From Bacillus thuringiensis (GTDB lineage Bacteria; Bacillota; Bacilli; Bacillales; Bacillaceae_G): DNA of 64,000 bases. The notes below the pieces were generated by a model. That model did no database searches. It worked only from the letters and a program-made list of their open reading frames with translations, and was not told the origin of the DNA. The stretch is from assembly GCF_022095615.2 (NCBI RefSeq), contig NZ_CP155559.1, forward strand, positions 4,089,501 through 4,153,500. The letters are read 5' to 3'. The position numbers and the translations under genes were made by a program. Each line of letters begins with the position of its first letter. Position 1 is the stretch's first letter. Below are positions 25,512-33,525 of this stretch, one piece after another.

Positions 25512-25970
25512 TTACCGATGACCATCTCTTTTCGCAACTTGATATCCATAGTACGCACATGTTCCATTTCTTGATAACTCTCTCACCTCAAAACCACAAC
25601 TTCTATAAAAATCAAAATTGTTCGCAGATGTATGCGCAAACCAGTCACCGTGTGGCAGCTTTTGTAAGCAAAGAGCAACAAGCTTCTTACCTAATCCCTT
25701 TCCTCTATATTCACACTTCACAACTAAATTTACTATGTTCGCGACCATGATTCCATCAGAAATAACTCTAACCATCGCAATCATCTCTTCTTCATCCCAA
25801 ATTGTAAATGCCCATGTTGAATTTTCAAATGCTATCGTGAATTTTTCAATTTGCCAAGAAGGGATATTATCATTGCTCCAACCAGCATCTTCAAACAAAG
25901 CTTTAATTGCGTATGCTGGTACACCATTCGTTCCCTCGCGAATAATGAGTCCATTATGATACATGTACAT
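25512..25970 (-). CDS. GNAT family N-acetyltransferase
   Basis: A 152-residue acetyltransferase with GNAT motif A (NIVNLVVKCEYRGKGLGKKLV; CoA loop R-G-K-G-L-G-K) and motif B (ANNFDFYRSCGFEVRE). The substrate is unknown. The start is the first of two close ATGs (25970), which has GGGGGG 5 nt upstream; the second (25964) is also possible. A 126-bp AT-rich gap separates it from the MaoC-like gene. Confidence 0.87.
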   Translation of the reverse strand: MYMYHNGLIIREGTNGVPAYAIKALFEDAGWSNDNIPSWQIEKFTIAFENSTWAFTIWDEEEMIAMVRVISDGIMVANIVNLVVKCEYRGKGLGKKLVALCLQKLPHGDWFAHTSANNFDFYRSCGFEVRELSRNGTCAYYGYQVAKRDGHR

Positions 25971-26026
25971 GTAATCCCCCCTTTATTTTTATATACCATT
26001 CTTCAAAAGATGCAATTTACCCTTTT

Positions 26027-26533
26027 TCATCCAACGCGTTTAATGGAATAAACGAGAACATCCATCCCATGAAATGAAGTTGTTTTCTCATAACTAAGCC
26101 CTGTTTTTCTAGCAACAAAGATTGAGGCAGGGTGGTCTGGATTAATAAGAGAAATTAACTTATTCATTCGTAACGCTTGGAAGCCATAGTCTCGAAATGC
26201 TGCCGCTGCTTCTTTCGCATACCCTTTTCCCCAATACTGAGGTAATAACCAATACCCAATTTCAATTTCCTCTTTTCCATCTATCTGCTGCTTTACTAAT
26301 CCTGCATGACCAATTCGTATTCCCGTTTCCTTTTCAATCAATACAAATAAACCAAGACCGTTTTTATAGCTAGGAATCACCCACTCCTCTAAACTTTTTT
26401 TACACTGCATATATGTTTTTAATGTTCCATTTCCAATATAGCGCATTACCTTCTCATTTCCCCATAGTGAAGCGTAGAACTGTAAATCATCCATTGTATA
26501 TTTACGAATTTGCAAACGATCTGTATGAAACAT
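26027..26533 (-). CDS. GNAT N-acetyltransferase, RimJ/RimL-like
   Basis: A 168-residue acetyltransferase starting MFHTDRLQIRKYTMDDLQFY, the typical RimJ/RimL entry, with IEIGYWLLPQYWGKGYAKEA as acetyl-CoA motif A and ASIFVARKTGLSYEKTT as motif B. I chose the ATG at 26533 (AAGGGGTGCAGAA upstream) over a longer GTG-initiated frame. The relatives acetylate protein N-termini or small amines. It is adjacent to, but not overlapping, the other GNAT gene. Confidence 0.87.
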   Translation of the reverse strand: MFHTDRLQIRKYTMDDLQFYASLWGNEKVMRYIGNGTLKTYMQCKKSLEEWVIPSYKNGLGLFVLIEKETGIRIGHAGLVKQQIDGKEEIEIGYWLLPQYWGKGYAKEAAAAFRDYGFQALRMNKLISLINPDHPASIFVARKTGLSYEKTTSFHGMDVLVYSIKRVG

Positions 26534-26610
26534 TTCTGCACCCCTTCCCACGAATTTGTTATTTATTTCACGATCATGTTTTGTATGTATATGAATTGTT
26601 ACTATTTATT

Positions 26611-26768
26611 ATAAAGTGAAACTTTAATCAGTGGGGGGTTTTGTTCATCCCCACTGATTATTAGCCCTCACCAATCGGACATTTACGGACAGTGGACCTC
26701 CAGCCTAACTTCTTTGCTCTAGCTGAATTTTGAGGCGGGAGTCTTACTGCCCCTTAATGTGGGATAAA
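26611..26768 (+). repeat. bcr1-like dispersed repeat element
   Basis: A 158-bp non-coding element starting ATAAAGTGAAACTTTAATCAG and ending GTGGGATAAA, with an internal hairpin AATCAGTGGGG / CCCCACTGATT (26627-26658). Size, head sequence and intergenic location fit my recollection of bcr1, the roughly 155-bp mobile repeat of the B. cereus group. A deleted copy lies at 9312-9353. No obvious target duplication is visible. Confidence 0.6.
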
Positions 26769-26810
26769 TGAACCAGCAACAAAACACGGAATATTCAATC
26801 TTACTAAATA

Positions 26811-26843
26811 TAAAAAAGGCAGTAGACAAATATTGTCTACTGC
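26811..26843 (-). terminator. Intrinsic terminator downstream of the ankyrin gene
   Basis: GCAGTAGACA / TGTCTACTGC with a 5-nt loop, then TTTTTTA on the minus strand. It lies between the bcr1-like element and the large inverted repeat. Confidence 0.75.
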
Positions 26844-26920
26844 ATCCATATCATAACTAGCATAAAGAAAACTACAATTGAGGGGGTGTAGGATTTTCAA
26901 ATATACTAGATACTTATCCC

Positions 26921-26989
26921 GTTCTAACGGGCGGTAAACTTTTCACTTTCCAAGTATATGAAAGTGAAAAGTTTACCGCACATAAGAAC
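26921..26989. repeat. Long perfect inverted repeat, unexplained
   Basis: The 20-bp arms GCGGTAAACTTTTCACTTTC (26931-26950) and its exact complement (26960-26979) flank a 9-bp loop. An outer GTTCT / AGAAC pair (26921-26925, 26985-26989) extends the structure. It lies 11 bp past the ankyrin gene stop. It is much longer than needed for termination and lacks a T-run, so it may be an end of a mobile element or a protein-binding cruciform. Confidence 0.7.
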
Positions 26990-27000
26990 CTTTGCGGTCA

Positions 27001-27396
27001 TTAAGAGAGCACCGTTAAATACTCAAATACACGCTGTGCTTTTTCTCCACCCATTCGTGCATGTTGAAGAAGGGAAATACCATGTGGACCAGGTGCATGC
27101 AATGCTTCTGGTTGTGCTACTAAAATAGCTTGTACAACTTCTAATTCTCCAAGCATAGCGGCCGCAAAAATATCTATTCGAGCACCCTTTTCTAGTAAAT
27201 AGAGAGCAACATCTTTACGACCTACATGTGCCGCTGCTCCTAACGCACTTTCCCAATCTGACCCGCCCCAATTGTAAGAGGCATGAAGTAAGCTTGGAGA
27301 TTCAGCCAACAGCTCCTGTACTTTTTCTAGATCCCCGTGAGCTGCCATAACAAATTCTCTTACTAACTCAGTGGTAATACATTCTTCTGTTCGCAT
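27001..27396 (-). CDS. Ankyrin repeat protein
   Basis: A 131-residue protein made of about three ankyrin repeats, with recognisable consensus pieces: VMAAHGDLEKVQELLAESPS, ALGAAAHVGRKDVALYLLEK and AMLGELEVVQAILVAQPEAL. No other domain is present, so it should act by binding a partner. AAAGGAGGAGCAAG precedes the ATG at 27396, which lies inside the last 34 bp of the upstream ABC ATPase gene. Co-translation with the iron transporter is therefore likely, though a functional link is unknown. Confidence 0.88.
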   Translation of the reverse strand: MRTEECITTELVREFVMAAHGDLEKVQELLAESPSLLHASYNWGGSDWESALGAAAHVGRKDVALYLLEKGARIDIFAAAMLGELEVVQAILVAQPEALHAPGPHGISLLQHARMGGEKAQRVFEYLTVLS

Positions 27397-28181
27397 CTTG
27401 CTCCTCCTTTTTTAGAAATTCGTTTTGGTGTAAAAAATGGCTTGTCGCTACCTTGAAAAATATCTACCTCTATGCCGAATACACGTTGGAACATTTCATG
27501 ACATAACACTGCTTCTGGTATACCGTCATACTGAAGCTTCCCTCGCTTTAATACGAGTAAACGGTCACTATATTGAGCCGCTTGGTTAATGTCATGTAAA
27601 ACCATTATAATTGTCATTCCAAACTCCTCGTTTAACCGTTTCACAAGTTCCATTACTTCCAACTGATGAACGATATCTAAAAAGGTTGTTGGCTCATCCA
27701 ATAATAAGACATTTGTACGTTGTGCTAGCGTCATTGCAATCCAGGCACGTTGTCTTTCTCCTCCTGATAAAGATTGTAAAAGGCGATATTCATACCCTTC
27801 AAGATTTGTAACAGACAATGCCCAATCAACAATTTCTTCATCTTCTTTATTTAAGCGATTGCTCCATGATTTATGAGGACCTCTTCCAAATTCGATTAAT
27901 TCTTTCACTGTTAAATCTAATTGATGATCATGCATTTGTGGTAACATCGCTAATTGCTTCGCTACATCGGCACTTTTCATTGTATGAATACTTTTTCCAT
28001 CTAAAATAATATCCCCTTTGCTTTGTTTAAGTAGTCTTGCCATTAAACGAAGCAAAGTAGATTTGCCAGATCCATTCGGTCCAATTAAACTAACGACCTC
28101 TCCAGCTTTAATATGTACATTCATATTTTGCATTTGAAATCTTTCAGAATGTGCGTAAAACACTTTGTTAACGGAAATCAC
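27363..28181 (-). CDS. Iron-chelate ABC transporter, ATP-binding protein
   Basis: A 272-residue ATPase of the FecE/FhuC class. Walker A GPNGSGKST, Q-loop region AMLPQMHDH, signature LSGGERQRAW, Walker B VLLLDEPTTFLD and switch His in MVLHDINQAAQYS are all present. It pairs with the overlapping permease and upstream binding protein. The ligand (siderophore or haem) cannot be decided from sequence alone. Start at 28181 overlaps the permease end by 14 bp. Confidence 0.92.
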   Translation of the reverse strand: MISVNKVFYAHSERFQMQNMNVHIKAGEVVSLIGPNGSGKSTLLRLMARLLKQSKGDIILDGKSIHTMKSADVAKQLAMLPQMHDHQLDLTVKELIEFGRGPHKSWSNRLNKEDEEIVDWALSVTNLEGYEYRLLQSLSGGERQRAWIAMTLAQRTNVLLLDEPTTFLDIVHQLEVMELVKRLNEEFGMTIIMVLHDINQAAQYSDRLLVLKRGKLQYDGIPEAVLCHEMFQRVFGIEVDIFQGSDKPFFTPKRISKKGGARCEQKNVLPLS

Positions 28182-29205
28182 GTTGTTTTCCTCCTCTATG
28201 AATTAAATATAAGAAGAACGGACCACCTAAGAAGGATAATAAAATACCAACAGGCAATTCTATTGGGTCGAACCAACTTCGAGCTATCGCATCCGCGAAA
28301 ACAAGTAATATCCCTCCGCCAAGGCATGATAATGGCAGCAAATATTTATAGTCATTTCCAACTAATAAACGTAGCATATGTGGTACGACAAGACCGACAA
28401 ATCCAATAAGACCAGAAACACTAACTGCAATTCCAGCTAATAATGTACTTACTACTATTAAATAAAACCGGCTTCTCTCCACGTTATAACCTAATAATTT
28501 CGCCATTTCATCTCCAAGCATTAATACTCGAATATGCTTAATACCAAAGAAGGCCAATATAATAGCAAATATTGCATAATAAATAATCATGTTTAAATGT
28601 GCCCAACTTACACCACCAATGCCACCTGCTAACCACGGTAACACGGATTGTACTTTGTCACTATGTAATAACATTAACGCTGACGTCGCTGCACCAATTA
28701 ACGCATTGATCGACACACCTACTAAGACAATCCTTGAAGGTGGTGCCCCTTTTTGCCATGATAAAGCATAAATGACCATCGCCGTTATGAAAGCTCCTAA
28801 AAATGCCCCGAGCGGTAAAAATGCCATATGCTGAGGGAATAAAATCATAATTACAATTGCTACAAGGCCTGCTCCAGATGAAACCCCGATAATACCAGGG
28901 TCTGCAAGAGGATTTCTCATAACCCCTTGCAGCAGGGCACCAGATGCGGCTAAACATGTCCCTACTATAAATCCAACGAGCACTCTCGGTATACGAAGAT
29001 CCCATACAATTCGATGAACCGTCGAACCTTCATCTTGTATGCCTGTTAGAATATCTCGTAAAGAAAAGGATAGGCTTCCTGCGAAAAGGCCGTAAAAAAG
29101 ACCTAGAATCGTTAATACAACTAAAGTAACTGCTATTATCCATCTTTTTTTCGCAAAAGGATGTTCCTTTTCCCTTACTACTTCGCTACTTTCCATACTT
29201 ATCAT
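28168..29205 (-). CDS. Iron-chelate ABC transporter permease (FecCD family)
   Basis: A 345-residue inner-membrane permease with a cytosolic N-terminus, then a helix at about 25-50 and roughly nine more helices. The FecCD signatures DLRIPRVLVGFIVGTCLAAS, GVMRNPLADPGIIGVSSGA and GLIGFVGLVVPHMLRLLVGN (ATPase contact) are clear. A single permease gene implies a homodimer, as in HmuTUV/BtuCD-type systems. The start ATG at 29205 overlaps the upstream stop (ATGA); an internal ATG at 29196 with GGAA 9 nt upstream is an alternative. Confidence 0.92.
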   Translation of the reverse strand: MISMESSEVVREKEHPFAKKRWIIAVTLVVLTILGLFYGLFAGSLSFSLRDILTGIQDEGSTVHRIVWDLRIPRVLVGFIVGTCLAASGALLQGVMRNPLADPGIIGVSSGAGLVAIVIMILFPQHMAFLPLGAFLGAFITAMVIYALSWQKGAPPSRIVLVGVSINALIGAATSALMLLHSDKVQSVLPWLAGGIGGVSWAHLNMIIYYAIFAIILAFFGIKHIRVLMLGDEMAKLLGYNVERSRFYLIVVSTLLAGIAVSVSGLIGFVGLVVPHMLRLLVGNDYKYLLPLSCLGGGILLVFADAIARSWFDPIELPVGILLSFLGGPFFLYLIHRGGKQRDFR

Positions 29206-30149
29206 TTCCTTACATCTTGTATACTTTTATACATAAAGTCCATTGCTTCTGTAACTTTTGTTCCAGGATTTGACCCAAATAAGTCTGGTGGCAAAATAAC
29301 TACACGGTTTTGTTTTACTGCATCTAAATTTTTCCACGCTTCATTTTTCATCATTTCGCCTTCAAATGCTTTTTTAACGCTATTTGGATCCCCATGTGTA
29401 ATTAAATAAATCACATCTGGATTTGCCTCAATAATACGTTCTACACTTAGCTGCGCATATTGCGGATATTCCTTCATTTCTGGAAAGTCAGCCGCAATAT
29501 TTTTCCCGCCCGTTTTCACTAAAATGTCACCTGATAGAGATGTTGGTAGTGCTGCTAAATAAGTACCTGGTGCTCCGTACACTAACAGTGCTTTCACATC
29601 ACTCTTTTTCTCATATGTCTTCATTTGATCATTAATCTTTTGATTAAGTTCTTTTGCTTTATCTTCTTTCTTCATTATCGTTCCATATAGTTCAATATTC
29701 TTTTGAATATCTTGTACAGAATTCGCAGAAGAAATCATTACTTTCGTTCCTTGTCCTTCAACCGTTGGAACATTCTTTTGGAACCCATTGTTAGCAATAA
29801 GTACATCCGGTTTCAAACTAGCAATTTGCTCAAAATTCGGTTGATGTGCATTCCCGATTACTTGTACTTTCTTTAAATCCTCTGGAAGAGTTATTTTTGC
29901 ATCCGGACGACCTACTATTTTTCCGCCTAAAGCATGAATAATATTCATGTCCCCCATACTTAATGTTGCAAAACTCTCTGGCACTTTATCGAACGTTACC
30001 TTTCTTCCTGACAGGTCGGTAACTTCGATTTTCTCTTTTCCTTTTTCTGTTTTTGTTGCAGATGCTTTTTCGTCTCCCTTTGCATTGCAACCTATTAACA
30101 AGAAAAAAATAGATAAAATCGCTGTGAATAGCGTAATAGATTTTTTCAT
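29202..30149 (-). CDS. Iron-chelate ABC transporter substrate-binding lipoprotein
   Basis: A 315-residue lipoprotein of the FepB/FhuD/HmuT class (cluster A helical-backbone binding proteins). Lipobox LIGC is at Cys21. The periplasmic-binding core runs from VTDLSGRKVTFDKVPESFAT through SLKPDVLIANNG to VDAVKQ-type C-terminal elements (NLDAVKQNRVVILPP). It captures an iron chelate or haem outside the membrane for the permease. Two Fur-type boxes lie upstream, indicating iron repression. First gene of a four-gene unit that ends with the ankyrin protein. Confidence 0.92.
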   Translation of the reverse strand: MKKSITLFTAILSIFFLLIGCNAKGDEKASATKTEKGKEKIEVTDLSGRKVTFDKVPESFATLSMGDMNIIHALGGKIVGRPDAKITLPEDLKKVQVIGNAHQPNFEQIASLKPDVLIANNGFQKNVPTVEGQGTKVMISSANSVQDIQKNIELYGTIMKKEDKAKELNQKINDQMKTYEKKSDVKALLVYGAPGTYLAALPTSLSGDILVKTGGKNIAADFPEMKEYPQYAQLSVERIIEANPDVIYLITHGDPNSVKKAFEGEMMKNEAWKNLDAVKQNRVVILPPDLFGSNPGTKVTEAMDFMYKSIQDVRK

Positions 30150-30164
30150 TCTTCCACCTCTAAC

Positions 30165-30179
30165 TGATAATGATAATCA
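30165..30179. promoter_or_regulatory. Fur box 1
   Basis: TGATAAT-G-ATAATCA, one mismatch from the Bacillus 7-1-7 Fur consensus, 16 bp before the binding-protein start. Confidence 0.75.
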
Positions 30180-30201
30180 CTGACTACTATTCTACTTTAA
30201 T

Positions 30202-30216
30202 TGATAAGGATTATCA
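30202..30216. promoter_or_regulatory. Fur box 2
   Basis: TGATAAG-G-ATTATCA, one mismatch from the 7-1-7 consensus, 37 bp further upstream of box 1 (start to start). Confidence 0.78.
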
Positions 30217-30250
30217 TTGTCAATATAAACCGCATACACTTTATAGAAAA

Positions 30251-30292
30251 ACAAAAAGCGTTACAAAAAAGATTCCTTCTTTTTGTAACGCT
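30251..30292 (-). terminator. Intrinsic terminator of the yrhC-like gene
   Basis: AGCGTTACAAAAA / TTTTTGTAACGCT stem with a short loop, followed by TTTTTGTTTT on the minus strand. Confidence 0.8.
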
Positions 30293-30305
30293 CTATTTAT
30301 CAATA

Positions 30306-30533
30306 TTATTCACATTCGTTTCCCTCTAACTGTTCTCGCATCACTTTCACACGCTGAAAGAAAAAGAATGATAAACTTAAAAATACAACGGTGCTCCCCA
30401 TCATAACAAAAGATTGTATTGTTTCTTTTGCTCCATTCGGAATCCATAAGCCAACCATTAACAATGTACTTACAGCGAGAAGAATTTGTCCGAACCGAGT
30501 ATAATCTTCTATTTTTCCCTGTAATTCTTTCAT
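30306..30533 (-). CDS. yrhC: YrhC-like small membrane protein
   Basis: A 75-residue protein with two transmembrane helices (about 14-32 and 43-61), a charged N-terminus (KELQGKIEDYTRFGQ) and an acidic tail. Size, topology and chromosomal position near mccAB fit YrhC, which in B. subtilis ends the yrrT-mtnN-yrhABC cluster. I base the symbol mainly on position. Here adhE separates it from mccB, so it must have its own promoter or be read from adhE past the latter's terminator. The function is unknown. Confidence 0.6.
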   Translation of the reverse strand: MKELQGKIEDYTRFGQILLAVSTLLMVGLWIPNGAKETIQSFVMMGSTVVFLSLSFFFFQRVKVMREQLEGNECE

Positions 30534-30620
30534 TATATTCTCACTCCTCTATTTCACTGTATCATATTCTATTAAACTTAAAGACCAGTAAATACAGCCA
30601 TTCTGGGAGATGTTTTCCAA

Positions 30621-30651
30621 ATAAAAAAGAGCCGCTTTATTGCGACTCTTT
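30621..30651 (-). terminator. Intrinsic terminator of adhE
   Basis: AAAGAG(C)CGC / GCG(A)CTCTTT stem with loop TTTATT, then TTTTTTAT on the minus strand, 9 bp past the adhE stop. Confidence 0.75.
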
Positions 30652-30659
30652 CATAACCA

Positions 30660-33263
30660 TTACTCTCCTTTATATGCTTCCATATAAATTTCTTTCAACT
30701 CTGAAATGAGAGGTAATTTTGGGTTAGCTGTTGTACATTGATCTTCAAAAGCTCTTTCTGCTAATAATCCAACAACCTCTTCAAATCGGTCGTTAGCAAC
30801 TCCTTGTCCTGCAATACTCATATTTATATTTAAGCTTTTTCCAAGCTCAATAATTGCTTGGACGAGTGATTCCACACCTTCTGCTTTCGAGCCTGCTGGA
30901 AGCCCGAGCATTCTCGCAATATGTGCATAACGTTCATCAGCCACAAAGTGCTCATATTTTGGGAACAATGCGTGTTTTCTTGGCTTAATAGCATTATAGC
31001 GAACTACGTGCGGCATAAGAATTGCATTCGCACGCCCATGCGGAATATGAAATTCCGGTCCAATTTTATGCGCTAAGCTGTGATTAATACCTAAGAAAGC
31101 ATTTGCAAATGCCATCCCTGCGATTGCAGAAGCATTATGCATTTTTTCTCGTGCTTCTTCGTCATTTCCATCTTTAAATGCTCTTGGTAAATATTTAAAT
31201 ACGAGATCAATAGCCTTTAATGCTAATCCATCTGTATAGTCATTTGCTAGAACAGACACATACGCCTCGATTGCATGCGTTAATACGTCCATACCAGTAT
31301 CTGCTGTTACATGTGGTGGTACTGTCATTACAAACTGTGGATCAACAATTGCTACATCTGGTGTTAATTCATAATCCGCGAGCGGATACTTTATATTATT
31401 TTTCTTATCTGTAATAACCGCAAATGGTGTCACTTCTGATCCCGTTCCTGATGTCGTTGGAATCGCAACAAACTGCGCCTTATTTCCTAATTCCGGATAT
31501 TTACATGTACGTTTTCTTATATCTAAAAACTTCTGTTTAATGCCATAGAATGTCGTTTCTGGATGCTCATAGAATAACCACATTCCTTTTGCTGCATCCA
31601 TAGCTGAACCACCACCAAGTGCGATAATTACATCTGGCTTAAAGCTTCTCATCATTTCCGCACCTTTAAAGACAGTTTCATCTGATGGATCTGGTTCAAC
31701 CTCAAAGAAAATTTCAACTTTCACATCATTTGCATGCTTGTTTAAATAGTGCGCGACTGTATCTACATAGCCATGTTCAACCATTCCAGGGTCCGTTACA
31801 ATAAATGCACGTGAAATGTTAGGCATATTTGCTAAATACGCTGTAGCATGTTTTTCAAAATAAATTTTTGGTGGCAATTTGAACCACTGCATATTCTTTT
31901 TTCTATTTGCCAGCCTTTTTATATTTAATAAGTGAGTCGCTGTTACATTTTGGGAAACTGAATTCTTTCCGTATGAACCACAACCAAGTGTAAGTGATGG
32001 AATAAATCCATTGTATATATCCCCTATTCCACCTTGTGATGAAGGTGCATTTACAATGAGACGGCAAGCTTTCATACGTAACCCAAATTGCTTTTGCACA
32101 TCTTTATTTGTAGAATGGATAACTGCTGAATGTCCTAAACCACCGAGGTTCAACATTTCTTCGCAATATGTAAATCCTTCTTCTAATGAATTCGCCTTCA
32201 CACAAGCTAATACTGGACTCAGTTTCTCACGAGATAACGGATATGCTGCTCCGATACCTTGAATTTCAGCTACAAGCATTTTTGTATGTTCAGGAACAGT
32301 AATCCCAACTAATTCGGCAATATACTGTGCTGATTTCCCTACAATATCACTATTTACTGCACATGTATTTTCATTAATAACAAGCTTTTCTAATTTTCTT
32401 CTCTCTTCTTCTGTTACAAAGTAACAATTGTTTTCAATCATTTCTGTTTTCACATCATCATAGATTTCTTTATCGACAATGATTGCTTGTTCCGATGCAC
32501 AAATCATACCGTTATCAAATGTTTTCGATAAAATTAAATCATTAACAGCTCGTTTTACATGTGCTGATTTTTCTATATAACACGGTACATTACCAGGACC
32601 AACGCCTAACGCTGGTTTTCCAGTAGAGTAAGCTGATTTCACCATACCAGCGCCTCCAGTTGCTAGAACGAGTGCTACACCGTCATGGTTCATTAATTGT
32701 TTCGTCGCTTCAACAGACGGTCTTTCAATCCATTGAATACAATGCTTTGGTGCACCAGCTTTCATCGCTGCATCATATACGGTTTTCGCCGCTGCCACAG
32801 AACATTTTTGTGCTGAAGGATGAAATGCGAAAATAATTGGATTTCTCGTTTTTATCGCAATTAACGCTTTAAACATTGTTGTCGACGTTGGATTCGTTAC
32901 TGGCGTTACTCCAGCTACTACACCGACAGGTTCCGCGATTTCTATTATTTCTTCGTGAGGATCTTCGTGAATAATTCCTACCGTTTTATCCTGCTTTATA
33001 CTATGCCAAATATATTCAGTGGCAAAAATATTTTTAATGCATTTGTCTTCATACACACCACGGCCTGTTTCTTCAACCGCCAATTTTGCTAGCGGCATAT
33101 GTTGATCAACACCTGCTAATGCCATTTCATGAACAATGTTGTCAATTTCCTCTTGTGTAAAACTTTCTAATGCTTGTAAAGCTTGTTGACCATTATTTAC
33201 TAGCGTATCAATCATCTTTTTTACTTCCTGCATTTCATTTACAACTTTCTCTTTGACTACCAT
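30660..33263 (-). CDS. adhE: Bifunctional acetaldehyde-CoA / alcohol dehydrogenase
   Basis: Reduces acetyl-CoA to acetaldehyde and then ethanol, regenerating NAD+ in fermentation; it forms spirosome filaments in homologues. The 867-residue fusion has an N-terminal aldehyde dehydrogenase domain (about 1-440; catalytic Cys in TFDNGMICASEQ) and a C-terminal iron alcohol dehydrogenase domain (about 450-867; DVIIALGGGSAMDAAKGMW, and metal-binding HSLAHKIGPEFHIPHGRAN). AGGAGGAAG precedes the ATG. Two Rex/Fnr-type palindromes lie 110-215 bp upstream, consistent with induction by low oxygen or high NADH. Confidence 0.97.
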   Translation of the reverse strand: MVVKEKVVNEMQEVKKMIDTLVNNGQQALQALESFTQEEIDNIVHEMALAGVDQHMPLAKLAVEETGRGVYEDKCIKNIFATEYIWHSIKQDKTVGIIHEDPHEEIIEIAEPVGVVAGVTPVTNPTSTTMFKALIAIKTRNPIIFAFHPSAQKCSVAAAKTVYDAAMKAGAPKHCIQWIERPSVEATKQLMNHDGVALVLATGGAGMVKSAYSTGKPALGVGPGNVPCYIEKSAHVKRAVNDLILSKTFDNGMICASEQAIIVDKEIYDDVKTEMIENNCYFVTEEERRKLEKLVINENTCAVNSDIVGKSAQYIAELVGITVPEHTKMLVAEIQGIGAAYPLSREKLSPVLACVKANSLEEGFTYCEEMLNLGGLGHSAVIHSTNKDVQKQFGLRMKACRLIVNAPSSQGGIGDIYNGFIPSLTLGCGSYGKNSVSQNVTATHLLNIKRLANRKKNMQWFKLPPKIYFEKHATAYLANMPNISRAFIVTDPGMVEHGYVDTVAHYLNKHANDVKVEIFFEVEPDPSDETVFKGAEMMRSFKPDVIIALGGGSAMDAAKGMWLFYEHPETTFYGIKQKFLDIRKRTCKYPELGNKAQFVAIPTTSGTGSEVTPFAVITDKKNNIKYPLADYELTPDVAIVDPQFVMTVPPHVTADTGMDVLTHAIEAYVSVLANDYTDGLALKAIDLVFKYLPRAFKDGNDEEAREKMHNASAIAGMAFANAFLGINHSLAHKIGPEFHIPHGRANAILMPHVVRYNAIKPRKHALFPKYEHFVADERYAHIARMLGLPAGSKAEGVESLVQAIIELGKSLNINMSIAGQGVANDRFEEVVGLLAERAFEDQCTTANPKLPLISELKEIYMEAYKGE

Positions 33264-33290
33264 GTAAACTTCCTCCTATTCTACTATCAC

Positions 33291-33326
33291 GGTCATTATA
33301 TGTCCCTATAGGTCAAAATAAGTCCC
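33291..33326 (-). repeat. 16-bp direct repeat in the adhE leader/promoter
   Basis: GGTCATTATATGTCCC (33291-33306) and GGTCAAAATAAGTCCC (33311-33326) match at 13 of 16 positions with a 20-bp period, 28-63 bp upstream of adhE. Near two helical turns per period; possibly an activator site. Confidence 0.55.
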
Positions 33327-33373
33327 AATTAACATAAAAAAATAGAGATGCTTTCCTACATGAATTTCATTGT

Positions 33374-33391
33374 TTGTGAAATGTTTCACAA
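33374..33391. promoter_or_regulatory. Rex/Fnr-type operator 1 upstream of adhE
   Basis: TTGTGAAATGTTTCACAA fits the Rex consensus TTGTGAA-N4-TTCACAA perfectly and also contains the Fnr/Crp-type TGTGA-N6-TCACA. Confidence 0.8.
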
Positions 33392-33458
33392 GATTGTTCA
33401 TGAATAACATTTCCTGAATTCAATATACATGAAATCATTTCGTTTGTGTATGTCTATT

Positions 33459-33476
33459 TTGTGAAATATTTCACAA
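33459..33476. promoter_or_regulatory. Rex/Fnr-type operator 2 upstream of adhE
   Basis: TTGTGAAATATTTCACAA, a perfect 18-bp palindrome with the same dual match; 85 bp from operator 1, which is about eight helical turns. Confidence 0.8.
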
Positions 33477-33487
33477 AATAATGTAAT

Positions 33488-33524
33488 AAAAAATGCACTG
33501 CTAATATAAAGCAGTGCATTTTTT
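33488..33524 (-). terminator. Intrinsic terminator of mccB
   Basis: AAAAAATGCACTGC / GCAGTGCATTTTTT with a 9-nt loop, immediately after the mccB stop. Confidence 0.87.
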
Positions 33525-33525
33525 A

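Noticed and set aside
27001..30149. Assigning the iron transporter to a specific siderophore or haem
   Set aside because: The single permease resembles haem-type systems, but binding-protein sequence alone does not decide the ligand.
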